Under the pieces are notes generated by a model, which was given only the letters and a program-made list of their open reading frames with translations, was not told the origin of the DNA and did no database searches. From NCBI GenBank assembly GCA_020091685.1, contig CM034608.1:8246522-8310521 (forward strand): DNA of 64,000 nucleotides, written 5' to 3'. Both the position numbers and the translations under genes were made by a program. Origin of the DNA: Lutjanus erythropterus (lineage: Eukaryota; Chordata; Actinopteri; Lutjaniformes; Lutjanidae). Below are positions 1 to 12,339 of this stretch, piece after piece; the first letter of the stretch is position 1; each line of letters opens with the position of its first letter.

Positions 1-904
1 GCTTGCAGATCAAAACATTTTAGATCTGCCCAGTTGTACCTTTTAATGACCAATTCACCCATGATTCCATCTGATTGCACTGCTCTTTTCATGTTTTGGT
101 GGAGCTGTCGTATGTCAGATTTAGTTAAATCTTTGTCAGCATATGTAAGCAACTGTACCGATTATAGTGTGTGTCATGAGTGTGTATTCTGTGCTGTGAA
201 TTTCTGTGTTGTAACAGTCTGTATGGTTTTATCTCAACCCTTTTATGTTACATAACATTTGGGTTGTGTTAGTTTGCTGCAAAGGCCAGGGCTGTTTTTT
301 GATCCCGCTCTGTCACTGGTGATACACAAAAGAAAGAATAACAAATCTCACATTTGAGAAAGTGAAATGAGTTACTGATCAATCAGCTAATCGTTTCAGC
401 TGAAATTCCCACTGAGACAGAACAGAAAAAAACTGCAACTCATTTTAGAGGCAGAAATGTGCTAAAGTTTACAATTACTGGAAAAAAAAAGGCTTTTACT
501 TTTCTAATTTCTTTATTTAAAAAAAAAACACATGTCTGCATCAATTTTGAGCTAAACTACGCATTTCCAAAAATACACACTATGGAGTTGGAGTTCAGTA
601 ACGGCCTGCCAGACTCCATTAACATATTGCTCAATTTAACTGTTATAAACATCTACTTTCTCCAAAAGATTATTAATGATATGTTATGACTCATAATCAG
701 ACACTAACTCATTCTGCAAACATTCAGCATTAATTTGGACTCTAATTAATGTGAAACGGGCAAAGAGAAACACAAGTAAAGGGCGACTTGGCATGTTTCC
801 TTAATCTCTGATGACAGATCATGGTCATTTTATGATTTATTACAGTAAATATATTACAGATGTCTTCTTTTATCAACTAATCGGTTCATTCAGCTGCCCT
901 GTGT
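1..904. other. AT-rich noncoding stretch, nothing recognised
   Basis: No exon with plausible splice sites, no RNA gene and no transposon end was recognised. A short poly(A) run lies near 482-490 and another near 518-528. The open frames here are short and lack protein-like composition. Confidence 0.5.
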
Positions 905-1180
905 GTAAATCATTTTTTTTACCCACAGTTCTCCAGCTGCTGCTGGTGTGCATGGCATTTCATCGGATTTTTTCCCCCGCGTTGCCTCCTTGGATGTCAC
1001 TACTTTGCCATGCCGCGGTGCAAATGAGCCATGCAAATGAGCAAACAGAATTATGAAATCGTTTTCTTAACTGTATGCAGACGAGGTCAGCGAGCTGCGC
1101 TTGGCTACAGGCAACAATAAGTGAAATTAATTACTGTTTGTGCTGCCATCTAATTGCAGCCTCTCAATGAACGGGCTCCG
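905..1180. promoter_or_regulatory. Candidate conserved regulatory element with paired octamer-like sites
   Basis: This is a mixed-composition block without repeat character. It contains a perfect POU octamer ATGCAAAT at 1031-1038 and a second GCAAATGAGC-type core about 12 bases upstream, so two similar half-sites lie in tandem. A homeodomain-type TTAATTA core follows near 1127-1133. Seen: the motifs and the lack of coding frame. Inferred: enhancer function. Confidence 0.35.
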
Positions 1181-1400
1181 ACTTTTTTTTTTTTTTGCTT
1201 CCCTGTTACATTTTCCCACCTCGACACCCCTTTGCTCCTTGTCAAAACTCTTCCTCCACCTGTCACAGTGTCTGAGTTTTGTGCACGGCCGCCCCCACCC
1301 ACCCACTATCCTTCTCCCCTCCTCTTCCTCCTCTCCGTCGTCGCCCCCCTCCCTTGCCTCCCCTGCTGCCAGTTTTTAACTACACTCCACTCTGGCCTCT
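1181..1400. repeat. Pyrimidine-rich tract
   Basis: The plus strand is strongly C/T biased, with short TCC and CCC runs. Three overlapping open frames here are artefacts of this composition (proline, serine and leucine rich). No further function is visible. Confidence 0.6.
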
Positions 1401-1424
1401 GCTCTACTTGTTACAGCCCCAACA

Positions 1425-1760
1425 CGAGTGCAAACAATCAAAGTCTTTGGGAACGCTAAAATATGCATGGCTATCCGTGACAGACAGATAAAGCAGGGCA
1501 ATTAGCCACGTAATCCTAGAGCATCGTACGAAACAGTCCGCCTCAGCTGTCCTCCCTCCCCTCCTTCCCTTTACTCTCTTGGTCTCCATTAGTTAAATGT
1601 ACTCTGTGTGTCGGCTCCCCATCAAATCAAGTAACACTTCCCCTAATTGGCTTATAAATAATACAGCAGGGCCTACATTATAATTTCATCAGTGGTAAAC
1701 ATTGCGGGGGCAGTTGGTAAAGAACCTATCCCTCATTAATTTCTTAATTTGGGTAGATGG
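1425..1760. promoter_or_regulatory. Candidate conserved noncoding element
   Basis: A unique-looking block rich in AT-core homeodomain-type sites, including TAATTGG at 1644-1650 and an ATTAAT core near 1735. No open frame of protein-like composition and no transposon ends. Regulatory function is inferred only from composition and motif density. Confidence 0.35.
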
Positions 1761-2293
1761 AACGAAGGGGAAGTGAGGGAATGAAAGGTGGAGAAAGAGG
1801 GAGAGATGTGGAGATCGGATGAACGGAGGGACTCGTATCACCTCAGGCAGAGAGATAGAGGAAAAAAATTACAAACAAGAGGAGGAAGATGCTACCACTG
1901 CTGCTTTTGTTAAGAGATGTCAGATATTCAATCCAGGGGTTTTGTCAGTACTCCTGTGCAATAGGTGATGAGGGCCCCCACCGCCCCCGTTTTACACACA
2001 AATACACACAAGTAAACACACAATCTCTCTCCCCAGTCTCCCCCGTTGTTCTTTTTTTATACCGACTTAATGAATATTTCATAACGAGCAGCATAAATAT
2101 TCATTCTAATGGTTTTGCACATAGTTATTACCGGTATTTCCTTTTTTTAAAAAACACAAAAATACTCATTACAGATTCTGCATAACCAGGCCCTGAAATA
2201 ATTTCTCCCGCTCTCATGCAGACACACAGAAGATGGCACAACATTATCTAGATCAACTGCTCACACACTATTTCAACAATAAGTCACCACAAC
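1761..2293. other. Purine-rich tract followed by AT-rich noncoding DNA
   Basis: Positions 1760-1890 are G/A rich. Around 2065-2130 there is an AT-rich block with repeated AATATT and ATTCAT cores that could continue the regulatory sequence upstream. No gene seen. Confidence 0.4.
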
Positions 2294-3521
2294 TGCACTC
2301 TTACAAATAAAGAGGCTGACTAGAACCATAATGGCTTCTTTGGCTTGTCCCCATAGGTGAACCATTTTTGGTTCCTGGTAGAACCATTTATAAAGGTTCT
2401 GCTTGGCACTGTTTAAAGGCCTTTTCCACCTAAGCAGTTCTGTTCAAGAGACCAGCCTGTTTCCATCAGTTCTGAGTGGAACCATTGTAAGGATGTGATC
2501 AACAAAGGGCACAGAATATGACACACCCAATTTAGTTCCCAAGGAAAAACTAGTTGTTGTTTTTTTGTTTGTTTGTTTGTTTGTTTATTTTTTGTTTTTT
2601 GGTTTCAACTTTTCTGGTTCCAAACCAGTTGGGTTTTTGTAGAACCAGAATGGGGCCGGTTCCATGTTGATTGAAAAGACCTATAAGAGTTACACCAGAA
2701 CCCAACATAGGGCCCTTTTCCACTACATTAGCTCCACTTCTTGAACTGGTTCCGTTCAAGATCCTTGGAGCCTTGGTACTATCTTGTGAACCAACCTGCA
2801 TTCTGTTTGGGGTGGAACCACTGTTATCAATCACCATCTGGGAACCAAATTTTCTGGCTCTGAACTAGTGTATTTTTTGGTAGAAATGCTCCAAAAATTC
2901 AAAATCAGGTGTGGGAACCAGAACAGGGCCGGTTCCATGTTGGTGGAAAAGGCCTATAAGAGAGTTCTACCTAGAACCCCAAATAAAGGGTTATTCCTAG
3001 AACCATCTGTGAAAGTTTCACCCACAACCTCCTATGAGAGGGGTTTTAGAACTCCTCTATGCTGCAATGGTTCCACCTGAATCTTTCTGTAGGGGATCTA
3101 TCCAGAACCTTTCTATATTCCAAGGATATTATCCAGGGTGCTAACATGAACCCACCAAGGGGTTCTACTGAGAGCATTTTTATATTCCAAGGGTTTTATC
3201 TATAACACACACAGGGCGTTCCACTAAGATTTTTTTTAATATTCCAAGGATTTTACAGAGAACCAAACCATGGGGTCCCACTGAGAACCTTTTTATATTC
3301 CGAGACTTTTATCTAAAACCCATCAAGGAGGTTCTACCGAGAAATGAAGCTCCACAAAGGATCCTTTGGATTCTACCTATAGGAGACTCCTTTTGAGCCC
3401 CTGTTATGAAAGAGTTGTTCAAGGATTTCAACAATCCTCTGGAACCCTTAGTCTTACAAAACCCCCTTGACAAACCATTCCTTCAAAAAAGGGTTCTTCA
3501 GAAGCAAGAGTAAGAATGTGT
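2294..3521. mobile_element. Non-autonomous DNA transposon of a GGTTCTAC-rich family, copy 1
   Basis: The element is packed with degenerate GGTTCTACC and AGAACC words arranged as imperfect subrepeats of about 60 bases (clearest at 3150-3350). It starts with TGCACTCTTACAA and ends with a roughly inverted TAAGAATGTG. A second copy in the same orientation lies at 47566-48662 and shares the start, including the words TTTGGCTTGTCCCCATAGG. No transposase frame is present. A (TTTG)n run lies inside at 2559-2586. The superfamily is not assigned. Confidence 0.7.
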
Positions 3522-3889
3522 TGGGAAAATCTTCCTAAAAAACATTGTGTGTTTGTTTTATGCCACGCGTAGGAAACATGTTTATCTTTGGGAGAGGGGC
3601 ATAAAGTTCATCTTTAATTTCAGTCATCGGCTGCAATCGCGAGACAAACTGGAGAAATCCACAAAGGTTCCTGTGTGATGAAATCCTTTTTGTAAAAGGC
3701 AATAGGTCTGTAACCAGCCTTCCTCCCCTTGGCAGATAAATGTCACCCAAACCTGCTATTATATTGCATAATGCACTTTTAAGGGAATTTTACATGGCCT
3801 GTGATAGATGCTGTGAAATATGAGGTGTGAGGATATGACACCCTCTGATCTCTGAAAGACAGATATTAAAGCAAACTCTCAAATGAGCC
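3522..3889. other. Noncoding stretch, nothing recognised
   Basis: Mixed-composition DNA without splice-compatible exon, RNA gene or transposon end. Confidence 0.4.
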
Positions 3890-3927
3890 ATTTCCCCCCC
3901 TCCCTCCCCTTCTTTCTCTTCCTGCAG

Positions 3928-3998
3928 AAATGTGGAATATAAAAGGCACAGAGAGCCCTTCAGCCTTCAAGAGGAGAGTTAAGCGCTCCACATTCTCG
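3928..3998 (+). CDS. Weak candidate internal exon (71 nt)
   Basis: A long pyrimidine tract with CTGCAG at 3922-3927 is followed by an open stretch of 71 bases that ends at a GTGAGAT donor (GT at 3999-4000). Read from a phase-1 entry it encodes 23 residues that include SPSAFKRRVKRSTFS, a basic serine-rich stretch that looks protein-like. The other two frames have stops. No family is recognised and no partner exon is found. A TATAAAAGG word at 3938-3946 lies inside it and could instead be a promoter. It sits within a block (3890-4240) that also looks like a candidate conserved element. A chance open stretch of this length is quite possible. Confidence 0.2.
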
Positions 3999-4240
3999 GT
4001 GAGATTTTGAAAATGGAGCCACCTGAAGGCAATCTGTCTCCGCTGGAACCTAACTTGTCACCGTTACAGAGAGCTGTCACTTCACGGTGCCAGCGCTGAT
4101 GGAGACAGACATCCATCATCCGCCGCATTTATGAACACAGCGCGTGATGTCTTGCAGGCCTGCTGAAGCAGTATGTTTCACTTAAGATCTGCCGAAAAAA
4201 CACGCTCAGGCAGAGGCAGCGGTGCTTTTTGTTCACTCAT
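3999..4240. promoter_or_regulatory. Candidate conserved noncoding element
   Basis: A GC-balanced, non-repetitive block in otherwise AT-rich DNA, continuous with the exon-like segment just upstream. No transposon features. Function inferred from composition only. Confidence 0.25.
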
Positions 4241-4979
4241 CCCTGTCATCTTTCAATAAAAAAAAAGAAAATATAGATATGAAGCAATAAAGAAATAACT
4301 GTCCATCAATCCCACTCAAAGTTACATCACACGGATCTCATTAAACTGTATTTCAATCTTTTACTTAACAAAAAGCAGCAATAAGTCCTGATTTAGAATT
4401 TTATTTAAATGAATTAAAGTATCAGAAGTTCTGACTCCTGTCACAGTGTTGAATTATGGGAACACGTTACAGCATCAATAATGAAAATCCTCAACACTGG
4501 AGATCCAATGTGGCAATAAAATGCATTCATTTAGAAAAACATCTGAAAAAAATAAACAGAATTTGATGTAGAAATAACGATCTAACCTCTTAGTGATGTT
4601 GTGAACCACTAATTAAAACAAATGGTTCATGTTAGAGCTATAGACATGAGACAAATGTCATTGATAATTGATTGATGGTCACATGATACATGATTGAAAT
4701 GCCACAAGGGGGCCCTAGAGGAAAAAATGAACCAGTGGCCTCTTCTGACCCTCAGTCTCTGTGCAGTGTACATGTATTAATTAGTAATTAATCATTAGTT
4801 TGTGGTTAGTTAATTAAGCCCACATTTATTTTGCACCATATATTGAAATAACAGAGGTCTTAAAGCTGGATTTTACTCTGGCCCCTCTGCAAGACAGGGG
4901 CCTCAACACAACCATTTTTAGGGCCCTGTCGTTTCAGTTATTACTGTTTTATATACAATAGACTTTAGGCTGTGCACAG
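4241..4979. other. AT-rich noncoding stretch, nothing recognised
   Basis: No gene, RNA or clear repeat end was recognised. Confidence 0.4.
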
Positions 4980-6075
4980 ACAGTGTATGGAAATAACTAG
5001 TTACATGTAACAGTGTACATAATTTAATCACAAAATAAATGTAAATGTAATTCGTTATAATTCCTCAGAAAAAAATACATCCCAGTATATTGTTTTTGGT
5101 AAAAAGAAAAAAGCTTATATGTAGAATATAACATTCATTCTGTTGCTTTGCATCTTTTTTTCTGTGCAGAAATGATTTCTTTTTGCATATTTCCTGTACA
5201 ACACGGCTCAGCAAAGCTGTTGCAGGATAAGAGGAAGGATGGTTTAAAGTAAAGAGCTGTCTCTATCCATAGACATGTTCAGTTCATTGGGCAATATGTG
5301 CTTAAATTTTGAGCTCTGTAGGCAACCTGAGTCCGCCATGCCTGCAACTGGCCGATCACATAAAGGCGGGTGACCGTGTTGTCGGACTTGTTGTGCAGTG
5401 AAAAGCTTGTTTACTCGTGGTGAAAATGCTGCCAGCGTCAAAATGCTTGATGTCAAACCTGAGAAAACATCTAACAGCGATGAGTCACATAAGATACCTC
5501 GCTCTTCATCATATTATTTATGTGTTTAAGATGTAACTTAACTCTATTTTGCTCGGGGCCCTTCCAGTAGGCTACATAGTTATGTTTAATCTCCATTCAT
5601 GACAAATTACTGACACCTTTTGCACAGCTGCACTTCCATTTATGAATCCAATCTTGATTCAAGTTATACTGAAGAATTCTTAATAAAAGTTTGACAGTAA
5701 ACAGTTAAGTGCTGTTGTGAGGTTTACACTGCCTGGTTTAAATGTATGTTTTTTTTCAGCTTTATTGCTCAGTTTAAAACAGTTGTTAGAAAAATGATGA
5801 AGAAAAAGGTATCAAGTTATATTGCTTTGATGAAATCATTAAAATAGTTAGATTACTTATTACATTTTTACAGGGTAACTAGTAATCTGTAACCTGTTAC
5901 CAGTGGGAAATTAGCACCAGCCAGCAGCCAGATGCTGGTAAAATATGAAAGTGGCTGGTAGATTAGATTTCAGGCACAAATAAATGATTTACTCTAGGGT
6001 GGCTGGTGAATCTGAACATTTATCTGCCCTTGGCTGGTAGATACTCACTTTATCAAATGTTAATTTCCCACCCTA
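4980..6075. repeat. Cluster of dispersed teleost-type repeats
   Basis: Words of the TAACTAGTTACATGTAAC type at 4995-5015 and GTAACTAGTAATCTGTAACC at 5875-5894 resemble the ends of a common fish MITE type; a related sequence occurs at 40228-40380. Positions 5930-6050 hold three imperfect repeats of GGCTGGTAGAT. Open frames here are chance. Confidence 0.4.
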
Positions 6076-6204
6076 TTGCATTTCAAAAGTAATTTTCCCT
6101 ACGCTGTGCATACAATACAGTGTAGCGTCACGTTTTGAATGTGAAAATCCTCCAAAGTGGAGAGAGGCCTACTGGGTTTTACTGGTAACTGCTAGTAATT
6201 ATAG

Positions 6205-6500
6205 CCGAGTGAAAAGTAGTGCTGAAAAATCGATTAGACGTTTTGTTCATCATCACCAAATTAACCATTAATATTTGAAAACATTTTCCAGGCAAAAACA
6301 CTCAACATCCTCCATTCTGACTTCTCCGGTGTGGGGATTTGCTGTTTTATATAATTTTAAATAAAATGTCTTTGGGTTTTAGACTGTTGGTCGGATGCAG
6401 AGAAGCAACATTTTTTTAGACCAAGCGGTCATCACTTAATCACATCAAATAAGTGCTATATAATGAAAATCATCATTAGTTCTAGCCCTAGTAAACTGTT
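6205..6500. repeat. Dispersed repeat of the CGATTA type
   Basis: An AT-rich block starting with AAAAATCGATTAGACG, followed by a long run of ATTA and CATCA words. Similar blocks occur at 54470-54735 and inside both palindrome arms near 13985-14155 and 14740-14910. It looks like a decayed short interspersed element or MITE family. Confidence 0.45.
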
Positions 6501-6599
6501 AATTTCCTTCTGAAATGCAGCGAGTAAAACTAGAAAGTACCAGTACTTCAAAACTATGTTAAAGTGCAGTACTTGAGTAAATTCACTCAGTCTTTCCCT

Positions 6600-7345
6600 G
6601 CCTCTGAAAGTGAGGGATGTTGTGCTAAACGTCAGAAAAGGTTAAACCAAGCGTACACACAAAGCAGCCCCTCCACTTAATGACAGCAGAAGCAGAAGAG
6701 ACAGGCAGCATGTTGAGAATGAGCTTAATTAATGTAGCAGTAAAAAGTGGCCCTCCCTCTCCATGTCCATTCTGCTGTTCAGTATTAGTTCCACTCCAGC
6801 GCTCTCAAAGCCGCGAACAAATAGTGACTCTAATGATGGACATACAGCCTCCCCCCTCTCCATCCTTCTCACACAACCCCTGGGCTGGTCTCGGGTCACC
6901 GCCCTCCCCTCCCCTCCCACAGCTCCCCCGGGGACGGCAGAGCGTGGGGAGTCAACCAGTTAGACAAGCATGTTCACCCCATCAGTTCAGAGAGAGCAGA
7001 AGACAACCTCGCATACTGACTTCATTAGCACTGACAAGTTCGGGGGGATGCGGCTCAGTTTAGAAGTCGAGAAACAGAGGAGAGAGGCCTCACGGGGGCG
7101 TGGAGGGAGTCAGCAGCTGCAGAGATGCAATGATGCAACTCACAATTGTCGCTGTGCCAAAGTCTTCGCTCTGGTTTATTTCTGGGCCCAAACTTTACTG
7201 ACAGCCGTGTCTCATTTCAAAGCTGAGGGACAATCTGCTTCCTGTCTAAATGCTACATGGACAAAATTAACCCTTCCTAAGTCCTGGCCTTTTTGGAACC
7301 TCAGTCGACTTCCTCTTTTCCTGTTTTCTGTACTTAGATATGGCT
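6600..7345. promoter_or_regulatory. Candidate conserved noncoding block
   Basis: A GC-richer block with a TTAATTAA core near 6725-6732 and a C-rich stretch at 6845-6940. Two 127-residue open frames lie here in overlapping registers, but their composition is low complexity and no family is recognisable, so they are not called as genes. Regulatory role is inferred. Confidence 0.3.
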
Positions 7346-7384
7346 CGTGTTGAAAAGAAAACCAAATTTTGAAGATGGGTGAGA

Positions 7385-8110
7385 GATAGGCCTGCAAAAG
7401 CTACATGTGTGTAGTTACATTAGCTGATGCTAGGCAACTAGTGAACTATCTAGCTACTCTACATCATCTGTTACCTCATTAGCTAGTGTTTTGCTCTGTG
7501 ACAATCTACCACCTTAGCTAGCTAGTTACATCTAATAGCTTATGTCAGCAAAACACTAATTAATTACCTAGTTAATCTACATAAATCATCAGCTAGCTAG
7601 TTTGTTAGTTAGCATTTTGCTAACATTAGCTAACTTAAGATGTGACTGACGCCACATGTCACTTTTGACAGGTGCCTCAGCAACATCTTTTTACCATCTT
7701 CAATATTTTTTTCAATATAGACATCTAGCACATAGCATAAGTACAGCAATTTTTTTTTTCTCTAGGATGGTGAAGTCATTACCTGCCCTCCTGTGACTCT
7801 GATTGGCTAGTACTTGTCACTCTCAATAGTTTTGTGTCATTTGGATCAGGTAGGTTATGGGTGGGTCTAGGTTTGAGGAGTGTGACTGGGTAGGGTTAGG
7901 GTAAAAATACCCAATCAGAGGCAGAGAAGAGTGGGACATGCCTTTGCTGTCCTGGGAAAAAAAAATGTGTACAGGACACAGGAAAGGAAAAGGTTGACAG
8001 AGGTTCCGACTGGTACCAAACTAGCTCAACTGTTATTGGAGCACAGAGTGGAAAAGGGCGGGACTTAAGAACTTTCAGTTACTATAAAGAAAAGTCTGAG
8101 TTCTGATGTC
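7385..8110. repeat. AGCTAG-rich low-complexity DNA and probable repeat remnants
   Basis: Positions 7400-7640 contain many TAGCTAG, GCTAGT and TTAGCTA words. Positions 7790-7925 begin with CTCTGATTGGCTAG and close with CCCAATCAGAGGC, a loosely inverted pair suggesting a decayed element. Confidence 0.35.
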
Positions 8111-8987
8111 ATTACGCTTTGTAACCAAATGTATCTAATCAGTCTAATCAGTAATCTAATGAGTCTCTTGTCTATCTACGTTTACTCATGGCAAACTTTT
8201 TAATAAATATATTGTATGACAATCATATAATTAAACAGAATAATCAGTGGCAAATTAAACAAAATTCAAGCATCGATCACCTCACATTTCAGTCCAGAGA
8301 GTCTAAATGGTCAGGACAAACCAAACAAGTGAGCCAGCATGATATGAAATATGATGCACTGATGGAGAAATTCTAAAGGAATCCTGCTGAGAGGGAGGTT
8401 TAAGATGCAAAAAATACCCTAAAATGTATATTTACAAAAACATCTTATCATCACATTTATATTTATTAAACTAATTCTCACAATTGATCGTGATATAGAT
8501 TTTAGGTCATGTTGCTCAGCCCTGCAGCTTCACCGTTAATTGACGATACCACATCCAAACATACAAGTTTACTTTTTATGCATAACCCCCACCATCAAGC
8601 CTCTGCAGCCAATACCACAGGAGCTCAGATCAGTTGAGGAAGACACTAATTATGCATTGCTAATAATAGTGTGTACCTATTCTGACTTCAAGTCAGTTTT
8701 TCTTTCTTGAAACATGAGGTTAATCTTGCTGGTGAGGTGAGATAAATCCATTACTTTGCAGGAGTTTTCCCAACATGCACTTCAATACCTTAAAACAGGA
8801 CATAACAAGGCAAAATGATGAAAAACGGTTTAAAGGTTGAGTGGTTTAAGAAACAAAGAGAAAGAAAGAAAGAATTAGAAATTAACAAAATTTGCACTGC
8901 AATTTTTAATGAGGTAGAAGGAGTAGATGCATTTTTAAGACATTCATATATATACAGACATTGTGTTTGCATGTCTGGAGTTGATCT
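8111..8987. other. AT-rich noncoding stretch, nothing recognised
   Basis: No splice-compatible exon, RNA gene or clear repeat terminus seen. Confidence 0.4.
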
Positions 8988-9522
8988 TTAAAGGGACAGT
9001 TCACCCCAAAATCAAAAATACATATTTTTCCCCTGGCCAGTAGTCCTAATTATTCATGTACATTTTTTTGGTGTGAGTTGCCGAGTTTTGGAGACAGAGA
9101 TGGCCACAGAGATGTCTGCCTCCCTCCAATATAATGGAACCGTACAGCACTCAGCTTTTGGTACTCAAAGCACCAAAAATACATATGAAAATTCAAAACC
9201 AGTGTCTCTTTCTAAAAATCTAGATAGTCAACAGGCCTTGTTGTGAGCAGTTTCTTGTATGTAATCTACTGGAACTACTGTGTTTCCTACAACAAAGAAA
9301 GCAGCTCCTACATGAAACTGCTCACAACAAGGTCTGTGGATTATTTTGAGTAACTGGGTCATGATTTTGTGGTTTTGAGCATCGCAGGCTGAGTGCCATT
9401 TCTCCATGTCAGATATGTCCAAACTCTGCAGCTCACAACCAGAACAATTTAGATAGATCAACAACACTACAAGACAGTGGGAAATATGTACTTTTGATTT
9501 TGAGGTGAACTCTTCCTTTAAG
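8988..9522. mobile_element. MITE family A, copy 1
   Basis: The left end TTAAAGGGACAGTTCACC and the right end GGTGAACTCTTCCTTTAA form imperfect terminal inverted repeats that extend into ATCAAAA-type sequence on both sides, about 30 bases in all. There is no transposase. A second copy lies at 42623-43050, and a decayed partial copy occurs in each palindrome arm near 11245-11352 and 17543-17650. Confidence 0.75.
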
Positions 9523-12339
9523 TTAAATTAAATAAATTCAGAAATTTGTGGCTGGATAAAATAACTGAACAGGAATGTCTGTTTTTGGTTAATCCTGCAA
9601 AAATGCTAATTCAGAAGAAACATAAATACTCAGTAATGCCGTAAAGTGTTCCTGCTCATTGAATTGCTCACAGTGACCTAATACAACTAGAGATACTGAA
9701 AGAAAACTACCCTGACAGTATTGCATCTCTGACGTTTGACAAACTCATATTGTCTCATGGCATGTATCATCAGAAACTACTCCCCAACTTTTCTCACAAA
9801 CGCGTCAGAGCGTGTGAAGAATCAACAGGAGACTCATAAAAGCGGCAAGTCTGTAAAAACAACGTCTTGATCCCACCAGGTGATGCAGTCACACACACAC
9901 GTCTGAGGCAGTGAAGCAGCTGCCACGTTTTACAGAGTAAATTAGAATATTCTAAAGCAACAAAATGAATAGATGCTCTTGAGAGAATACTGGGGGACAT
10001 ATCATGTTCAAAATCCAGTCTAAACAAAACAAAAGGAATATCACATGAAATTAAGGTGTGAAAAGGTGCCATGAATGTTTTATGCCATCCAGCCACTGAC
10101 ATAAAGGATATAAATATTGTATGCAAAGAGAAAAATCCCCCGTTTGAAGTCTTGAGAGCAAAGACAGTGGGAGAAGAAGGGAGGGGAAGCAGGTAATTAC
10201 TAGTGGAGCTGCTCTTTGACGGATTATTACACTAAAGCGGGAGGAGGATCAACCAAACACAGCTAACCTCTAACAGCGCTGGTCTCCACCTATCAGTGAC
10301 AGGAACATTACAACCTGAGGAGCCACTTCCACTTGACAAACTCTAACACGGAGCACCAAATCCCCAGGCTGAAAAACACAAAGACACCTGATGCCTACCA
10401 CAGCCGGGGCTGATGAAAAGCTCATTACAAGGCTGTTACTTACTTTAACTTTTCACTTCACTTACTGTCTAAAACTTGTGACTAATATTAAGCAGCCTGA
10501 ACAATTAAAAGAAGGTTATCTCGCAGTTCTGCTGCTTTTGGCACAATGAGGAGGATTCATGTTTTTCCTTTCTGTTCTTTTGCTTGGAAATCTTCTGAGA
10601 AAGTGCTGATACTTTGAATCACACTAACTAAACCACTTCCTCTCCCTCTACAAAGAGATACCGCTATATTTTGCCGTAAGAAAGTGACAAATTTCTCAAC
10701 AGGGAATAACAAAGTAACTGCTGACACACCTATTTGGTTAAAACTTGGTTCAAGTTTTGGGGGACAGAGTAACATAAACTTGAATTATTGTGGTTTATGT
10801 TGCTTGTTGTTGTGTATGCATGATGTGCACTGATACGTTCTATATATGAGCACACCTATACGAACTATGCAATACACCAAGGAATTGTCTTTTCTTTTTA
10901 TTCTGGTCCCATTCATTAAGGTTGAAATCTGTCTTGGTGTTGTGGAGCTGCGCACAATGACGCAAAACATAAATCATCAATAATTTCCCTCAAATGTATT
11001 AGAACTAAAGGAACAAGCCTGATTTGAAAATGTAAGGACTAAAAAAGTGCACACATTTGTGCTAAAATGTAGGGAGTGAAAGTTCCTATCTATGCAACTG
11101 GACAAAACAGCTCCAGCAGGAATGTCTGACCTAAAGGTGACACTGAAGAGTGATGAGACTTCACACACACGCAGCTAAAATAAAAAGCCAGGGAATTACA
11201 AAGGTGACCACAAGGAAAACAACAATTATATTTTTACTATGAAAAAAGTCCAAGTCAAAAATGCATATTTCACCTCCTACCTGTAGCGCTTTCTATCCAT
11301 CTAGATTGTTTGAGAAAAAAAATTAATTGTGGGGTAAACTGTCCTTTTAACTTGAGGTCCACTTCTTGGTGTTTTATCCGCTCAGAAACTCAGCTTCACC
11401 CAACTCCTTCCAGCTGAAGAAGACATGACATGAGATAGAAACCTATGAAAAAAGTTATTAAGTGTACCTTGTGTTGAGTTTCTTTCTTGACATTGTAAAA
11501 AATGTCACAAGGACATTTTTTTCCTTTGCATTAACAACTATAAATTTAGTGAGGTCCCAGTTGACAGTACAGTGAGTAGTTTCAGTAGGTTCTGTACTGG
11601 GTTTGATATTTACCATGGCCTTATAGCCTGTGGTCACCAAATATTCCATGTAGGTGGCCCCCCGTGGCCACCAAGTTTCATCCACATACTGCCAGCCTTC
11701 ACCAACACTGTATTACAGCTCCACAAACATCCAGATTTCTTCTCACCTTTTAGGTCAACATTCTACAGCAAACAGAACTCAAGCCAAGGCAACTGAAGTC
11801 TGGGTTTACTAAGCCTACTCCAACTGCTAACACGACCCTTACAGAAGAACCAGAAATGAAAAAAAAGGTGGACTGAAAAAATGAATGGAAGCGGGAGTTT
11901 AAGCGGTTAGAATCCGACACAGCTAATGACAGAAGGTGCTGCGGTGTGCCACCGGCTTCCTCAAATAGCCGAGACGTCGAGCTTGTATTTCATCTGTAAC
12001 AATGCCTTCAGGAAACGCCACATCATAATTCATAGCAAAACTGTCAGTTTAAGGAAGGCTGTGCTTAACTGCCTTTTCTGTATTTTTTAACATAATTTTA
12101 CATTTGTGCCAACAAAAAGGTACTGTAACCCCAAATGTAAACCAAATTTTGGGGTGCGTTGGTTTCAGTAAATTATCATTATGTCTAAACAAGTTAATTT
12201 ATTTAATGATATTGTTTTTATCCTGGAAAACCACGGAGCTGCACTCTTAAAATTAATCTAACCATGAGTCCCAAACATCCCAGTCTCCTCCTGCACAGGA
12301 TAATGTGATAAATGATTCACTTTATAGTAAAATGGGAGA

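Noticed and set aside
3938..3946. TATAAAAGG as a promoter TATA box
   Set aside because: A single word without initiator or downstream transcript evidence, and it overlaps an exon-like segment. Kept only as a note.
7880..7910. Telomere-like GGGTTAGGG words
   Set aside because: Only one or two units within mixed sequence; not an interstitial telomeric array.
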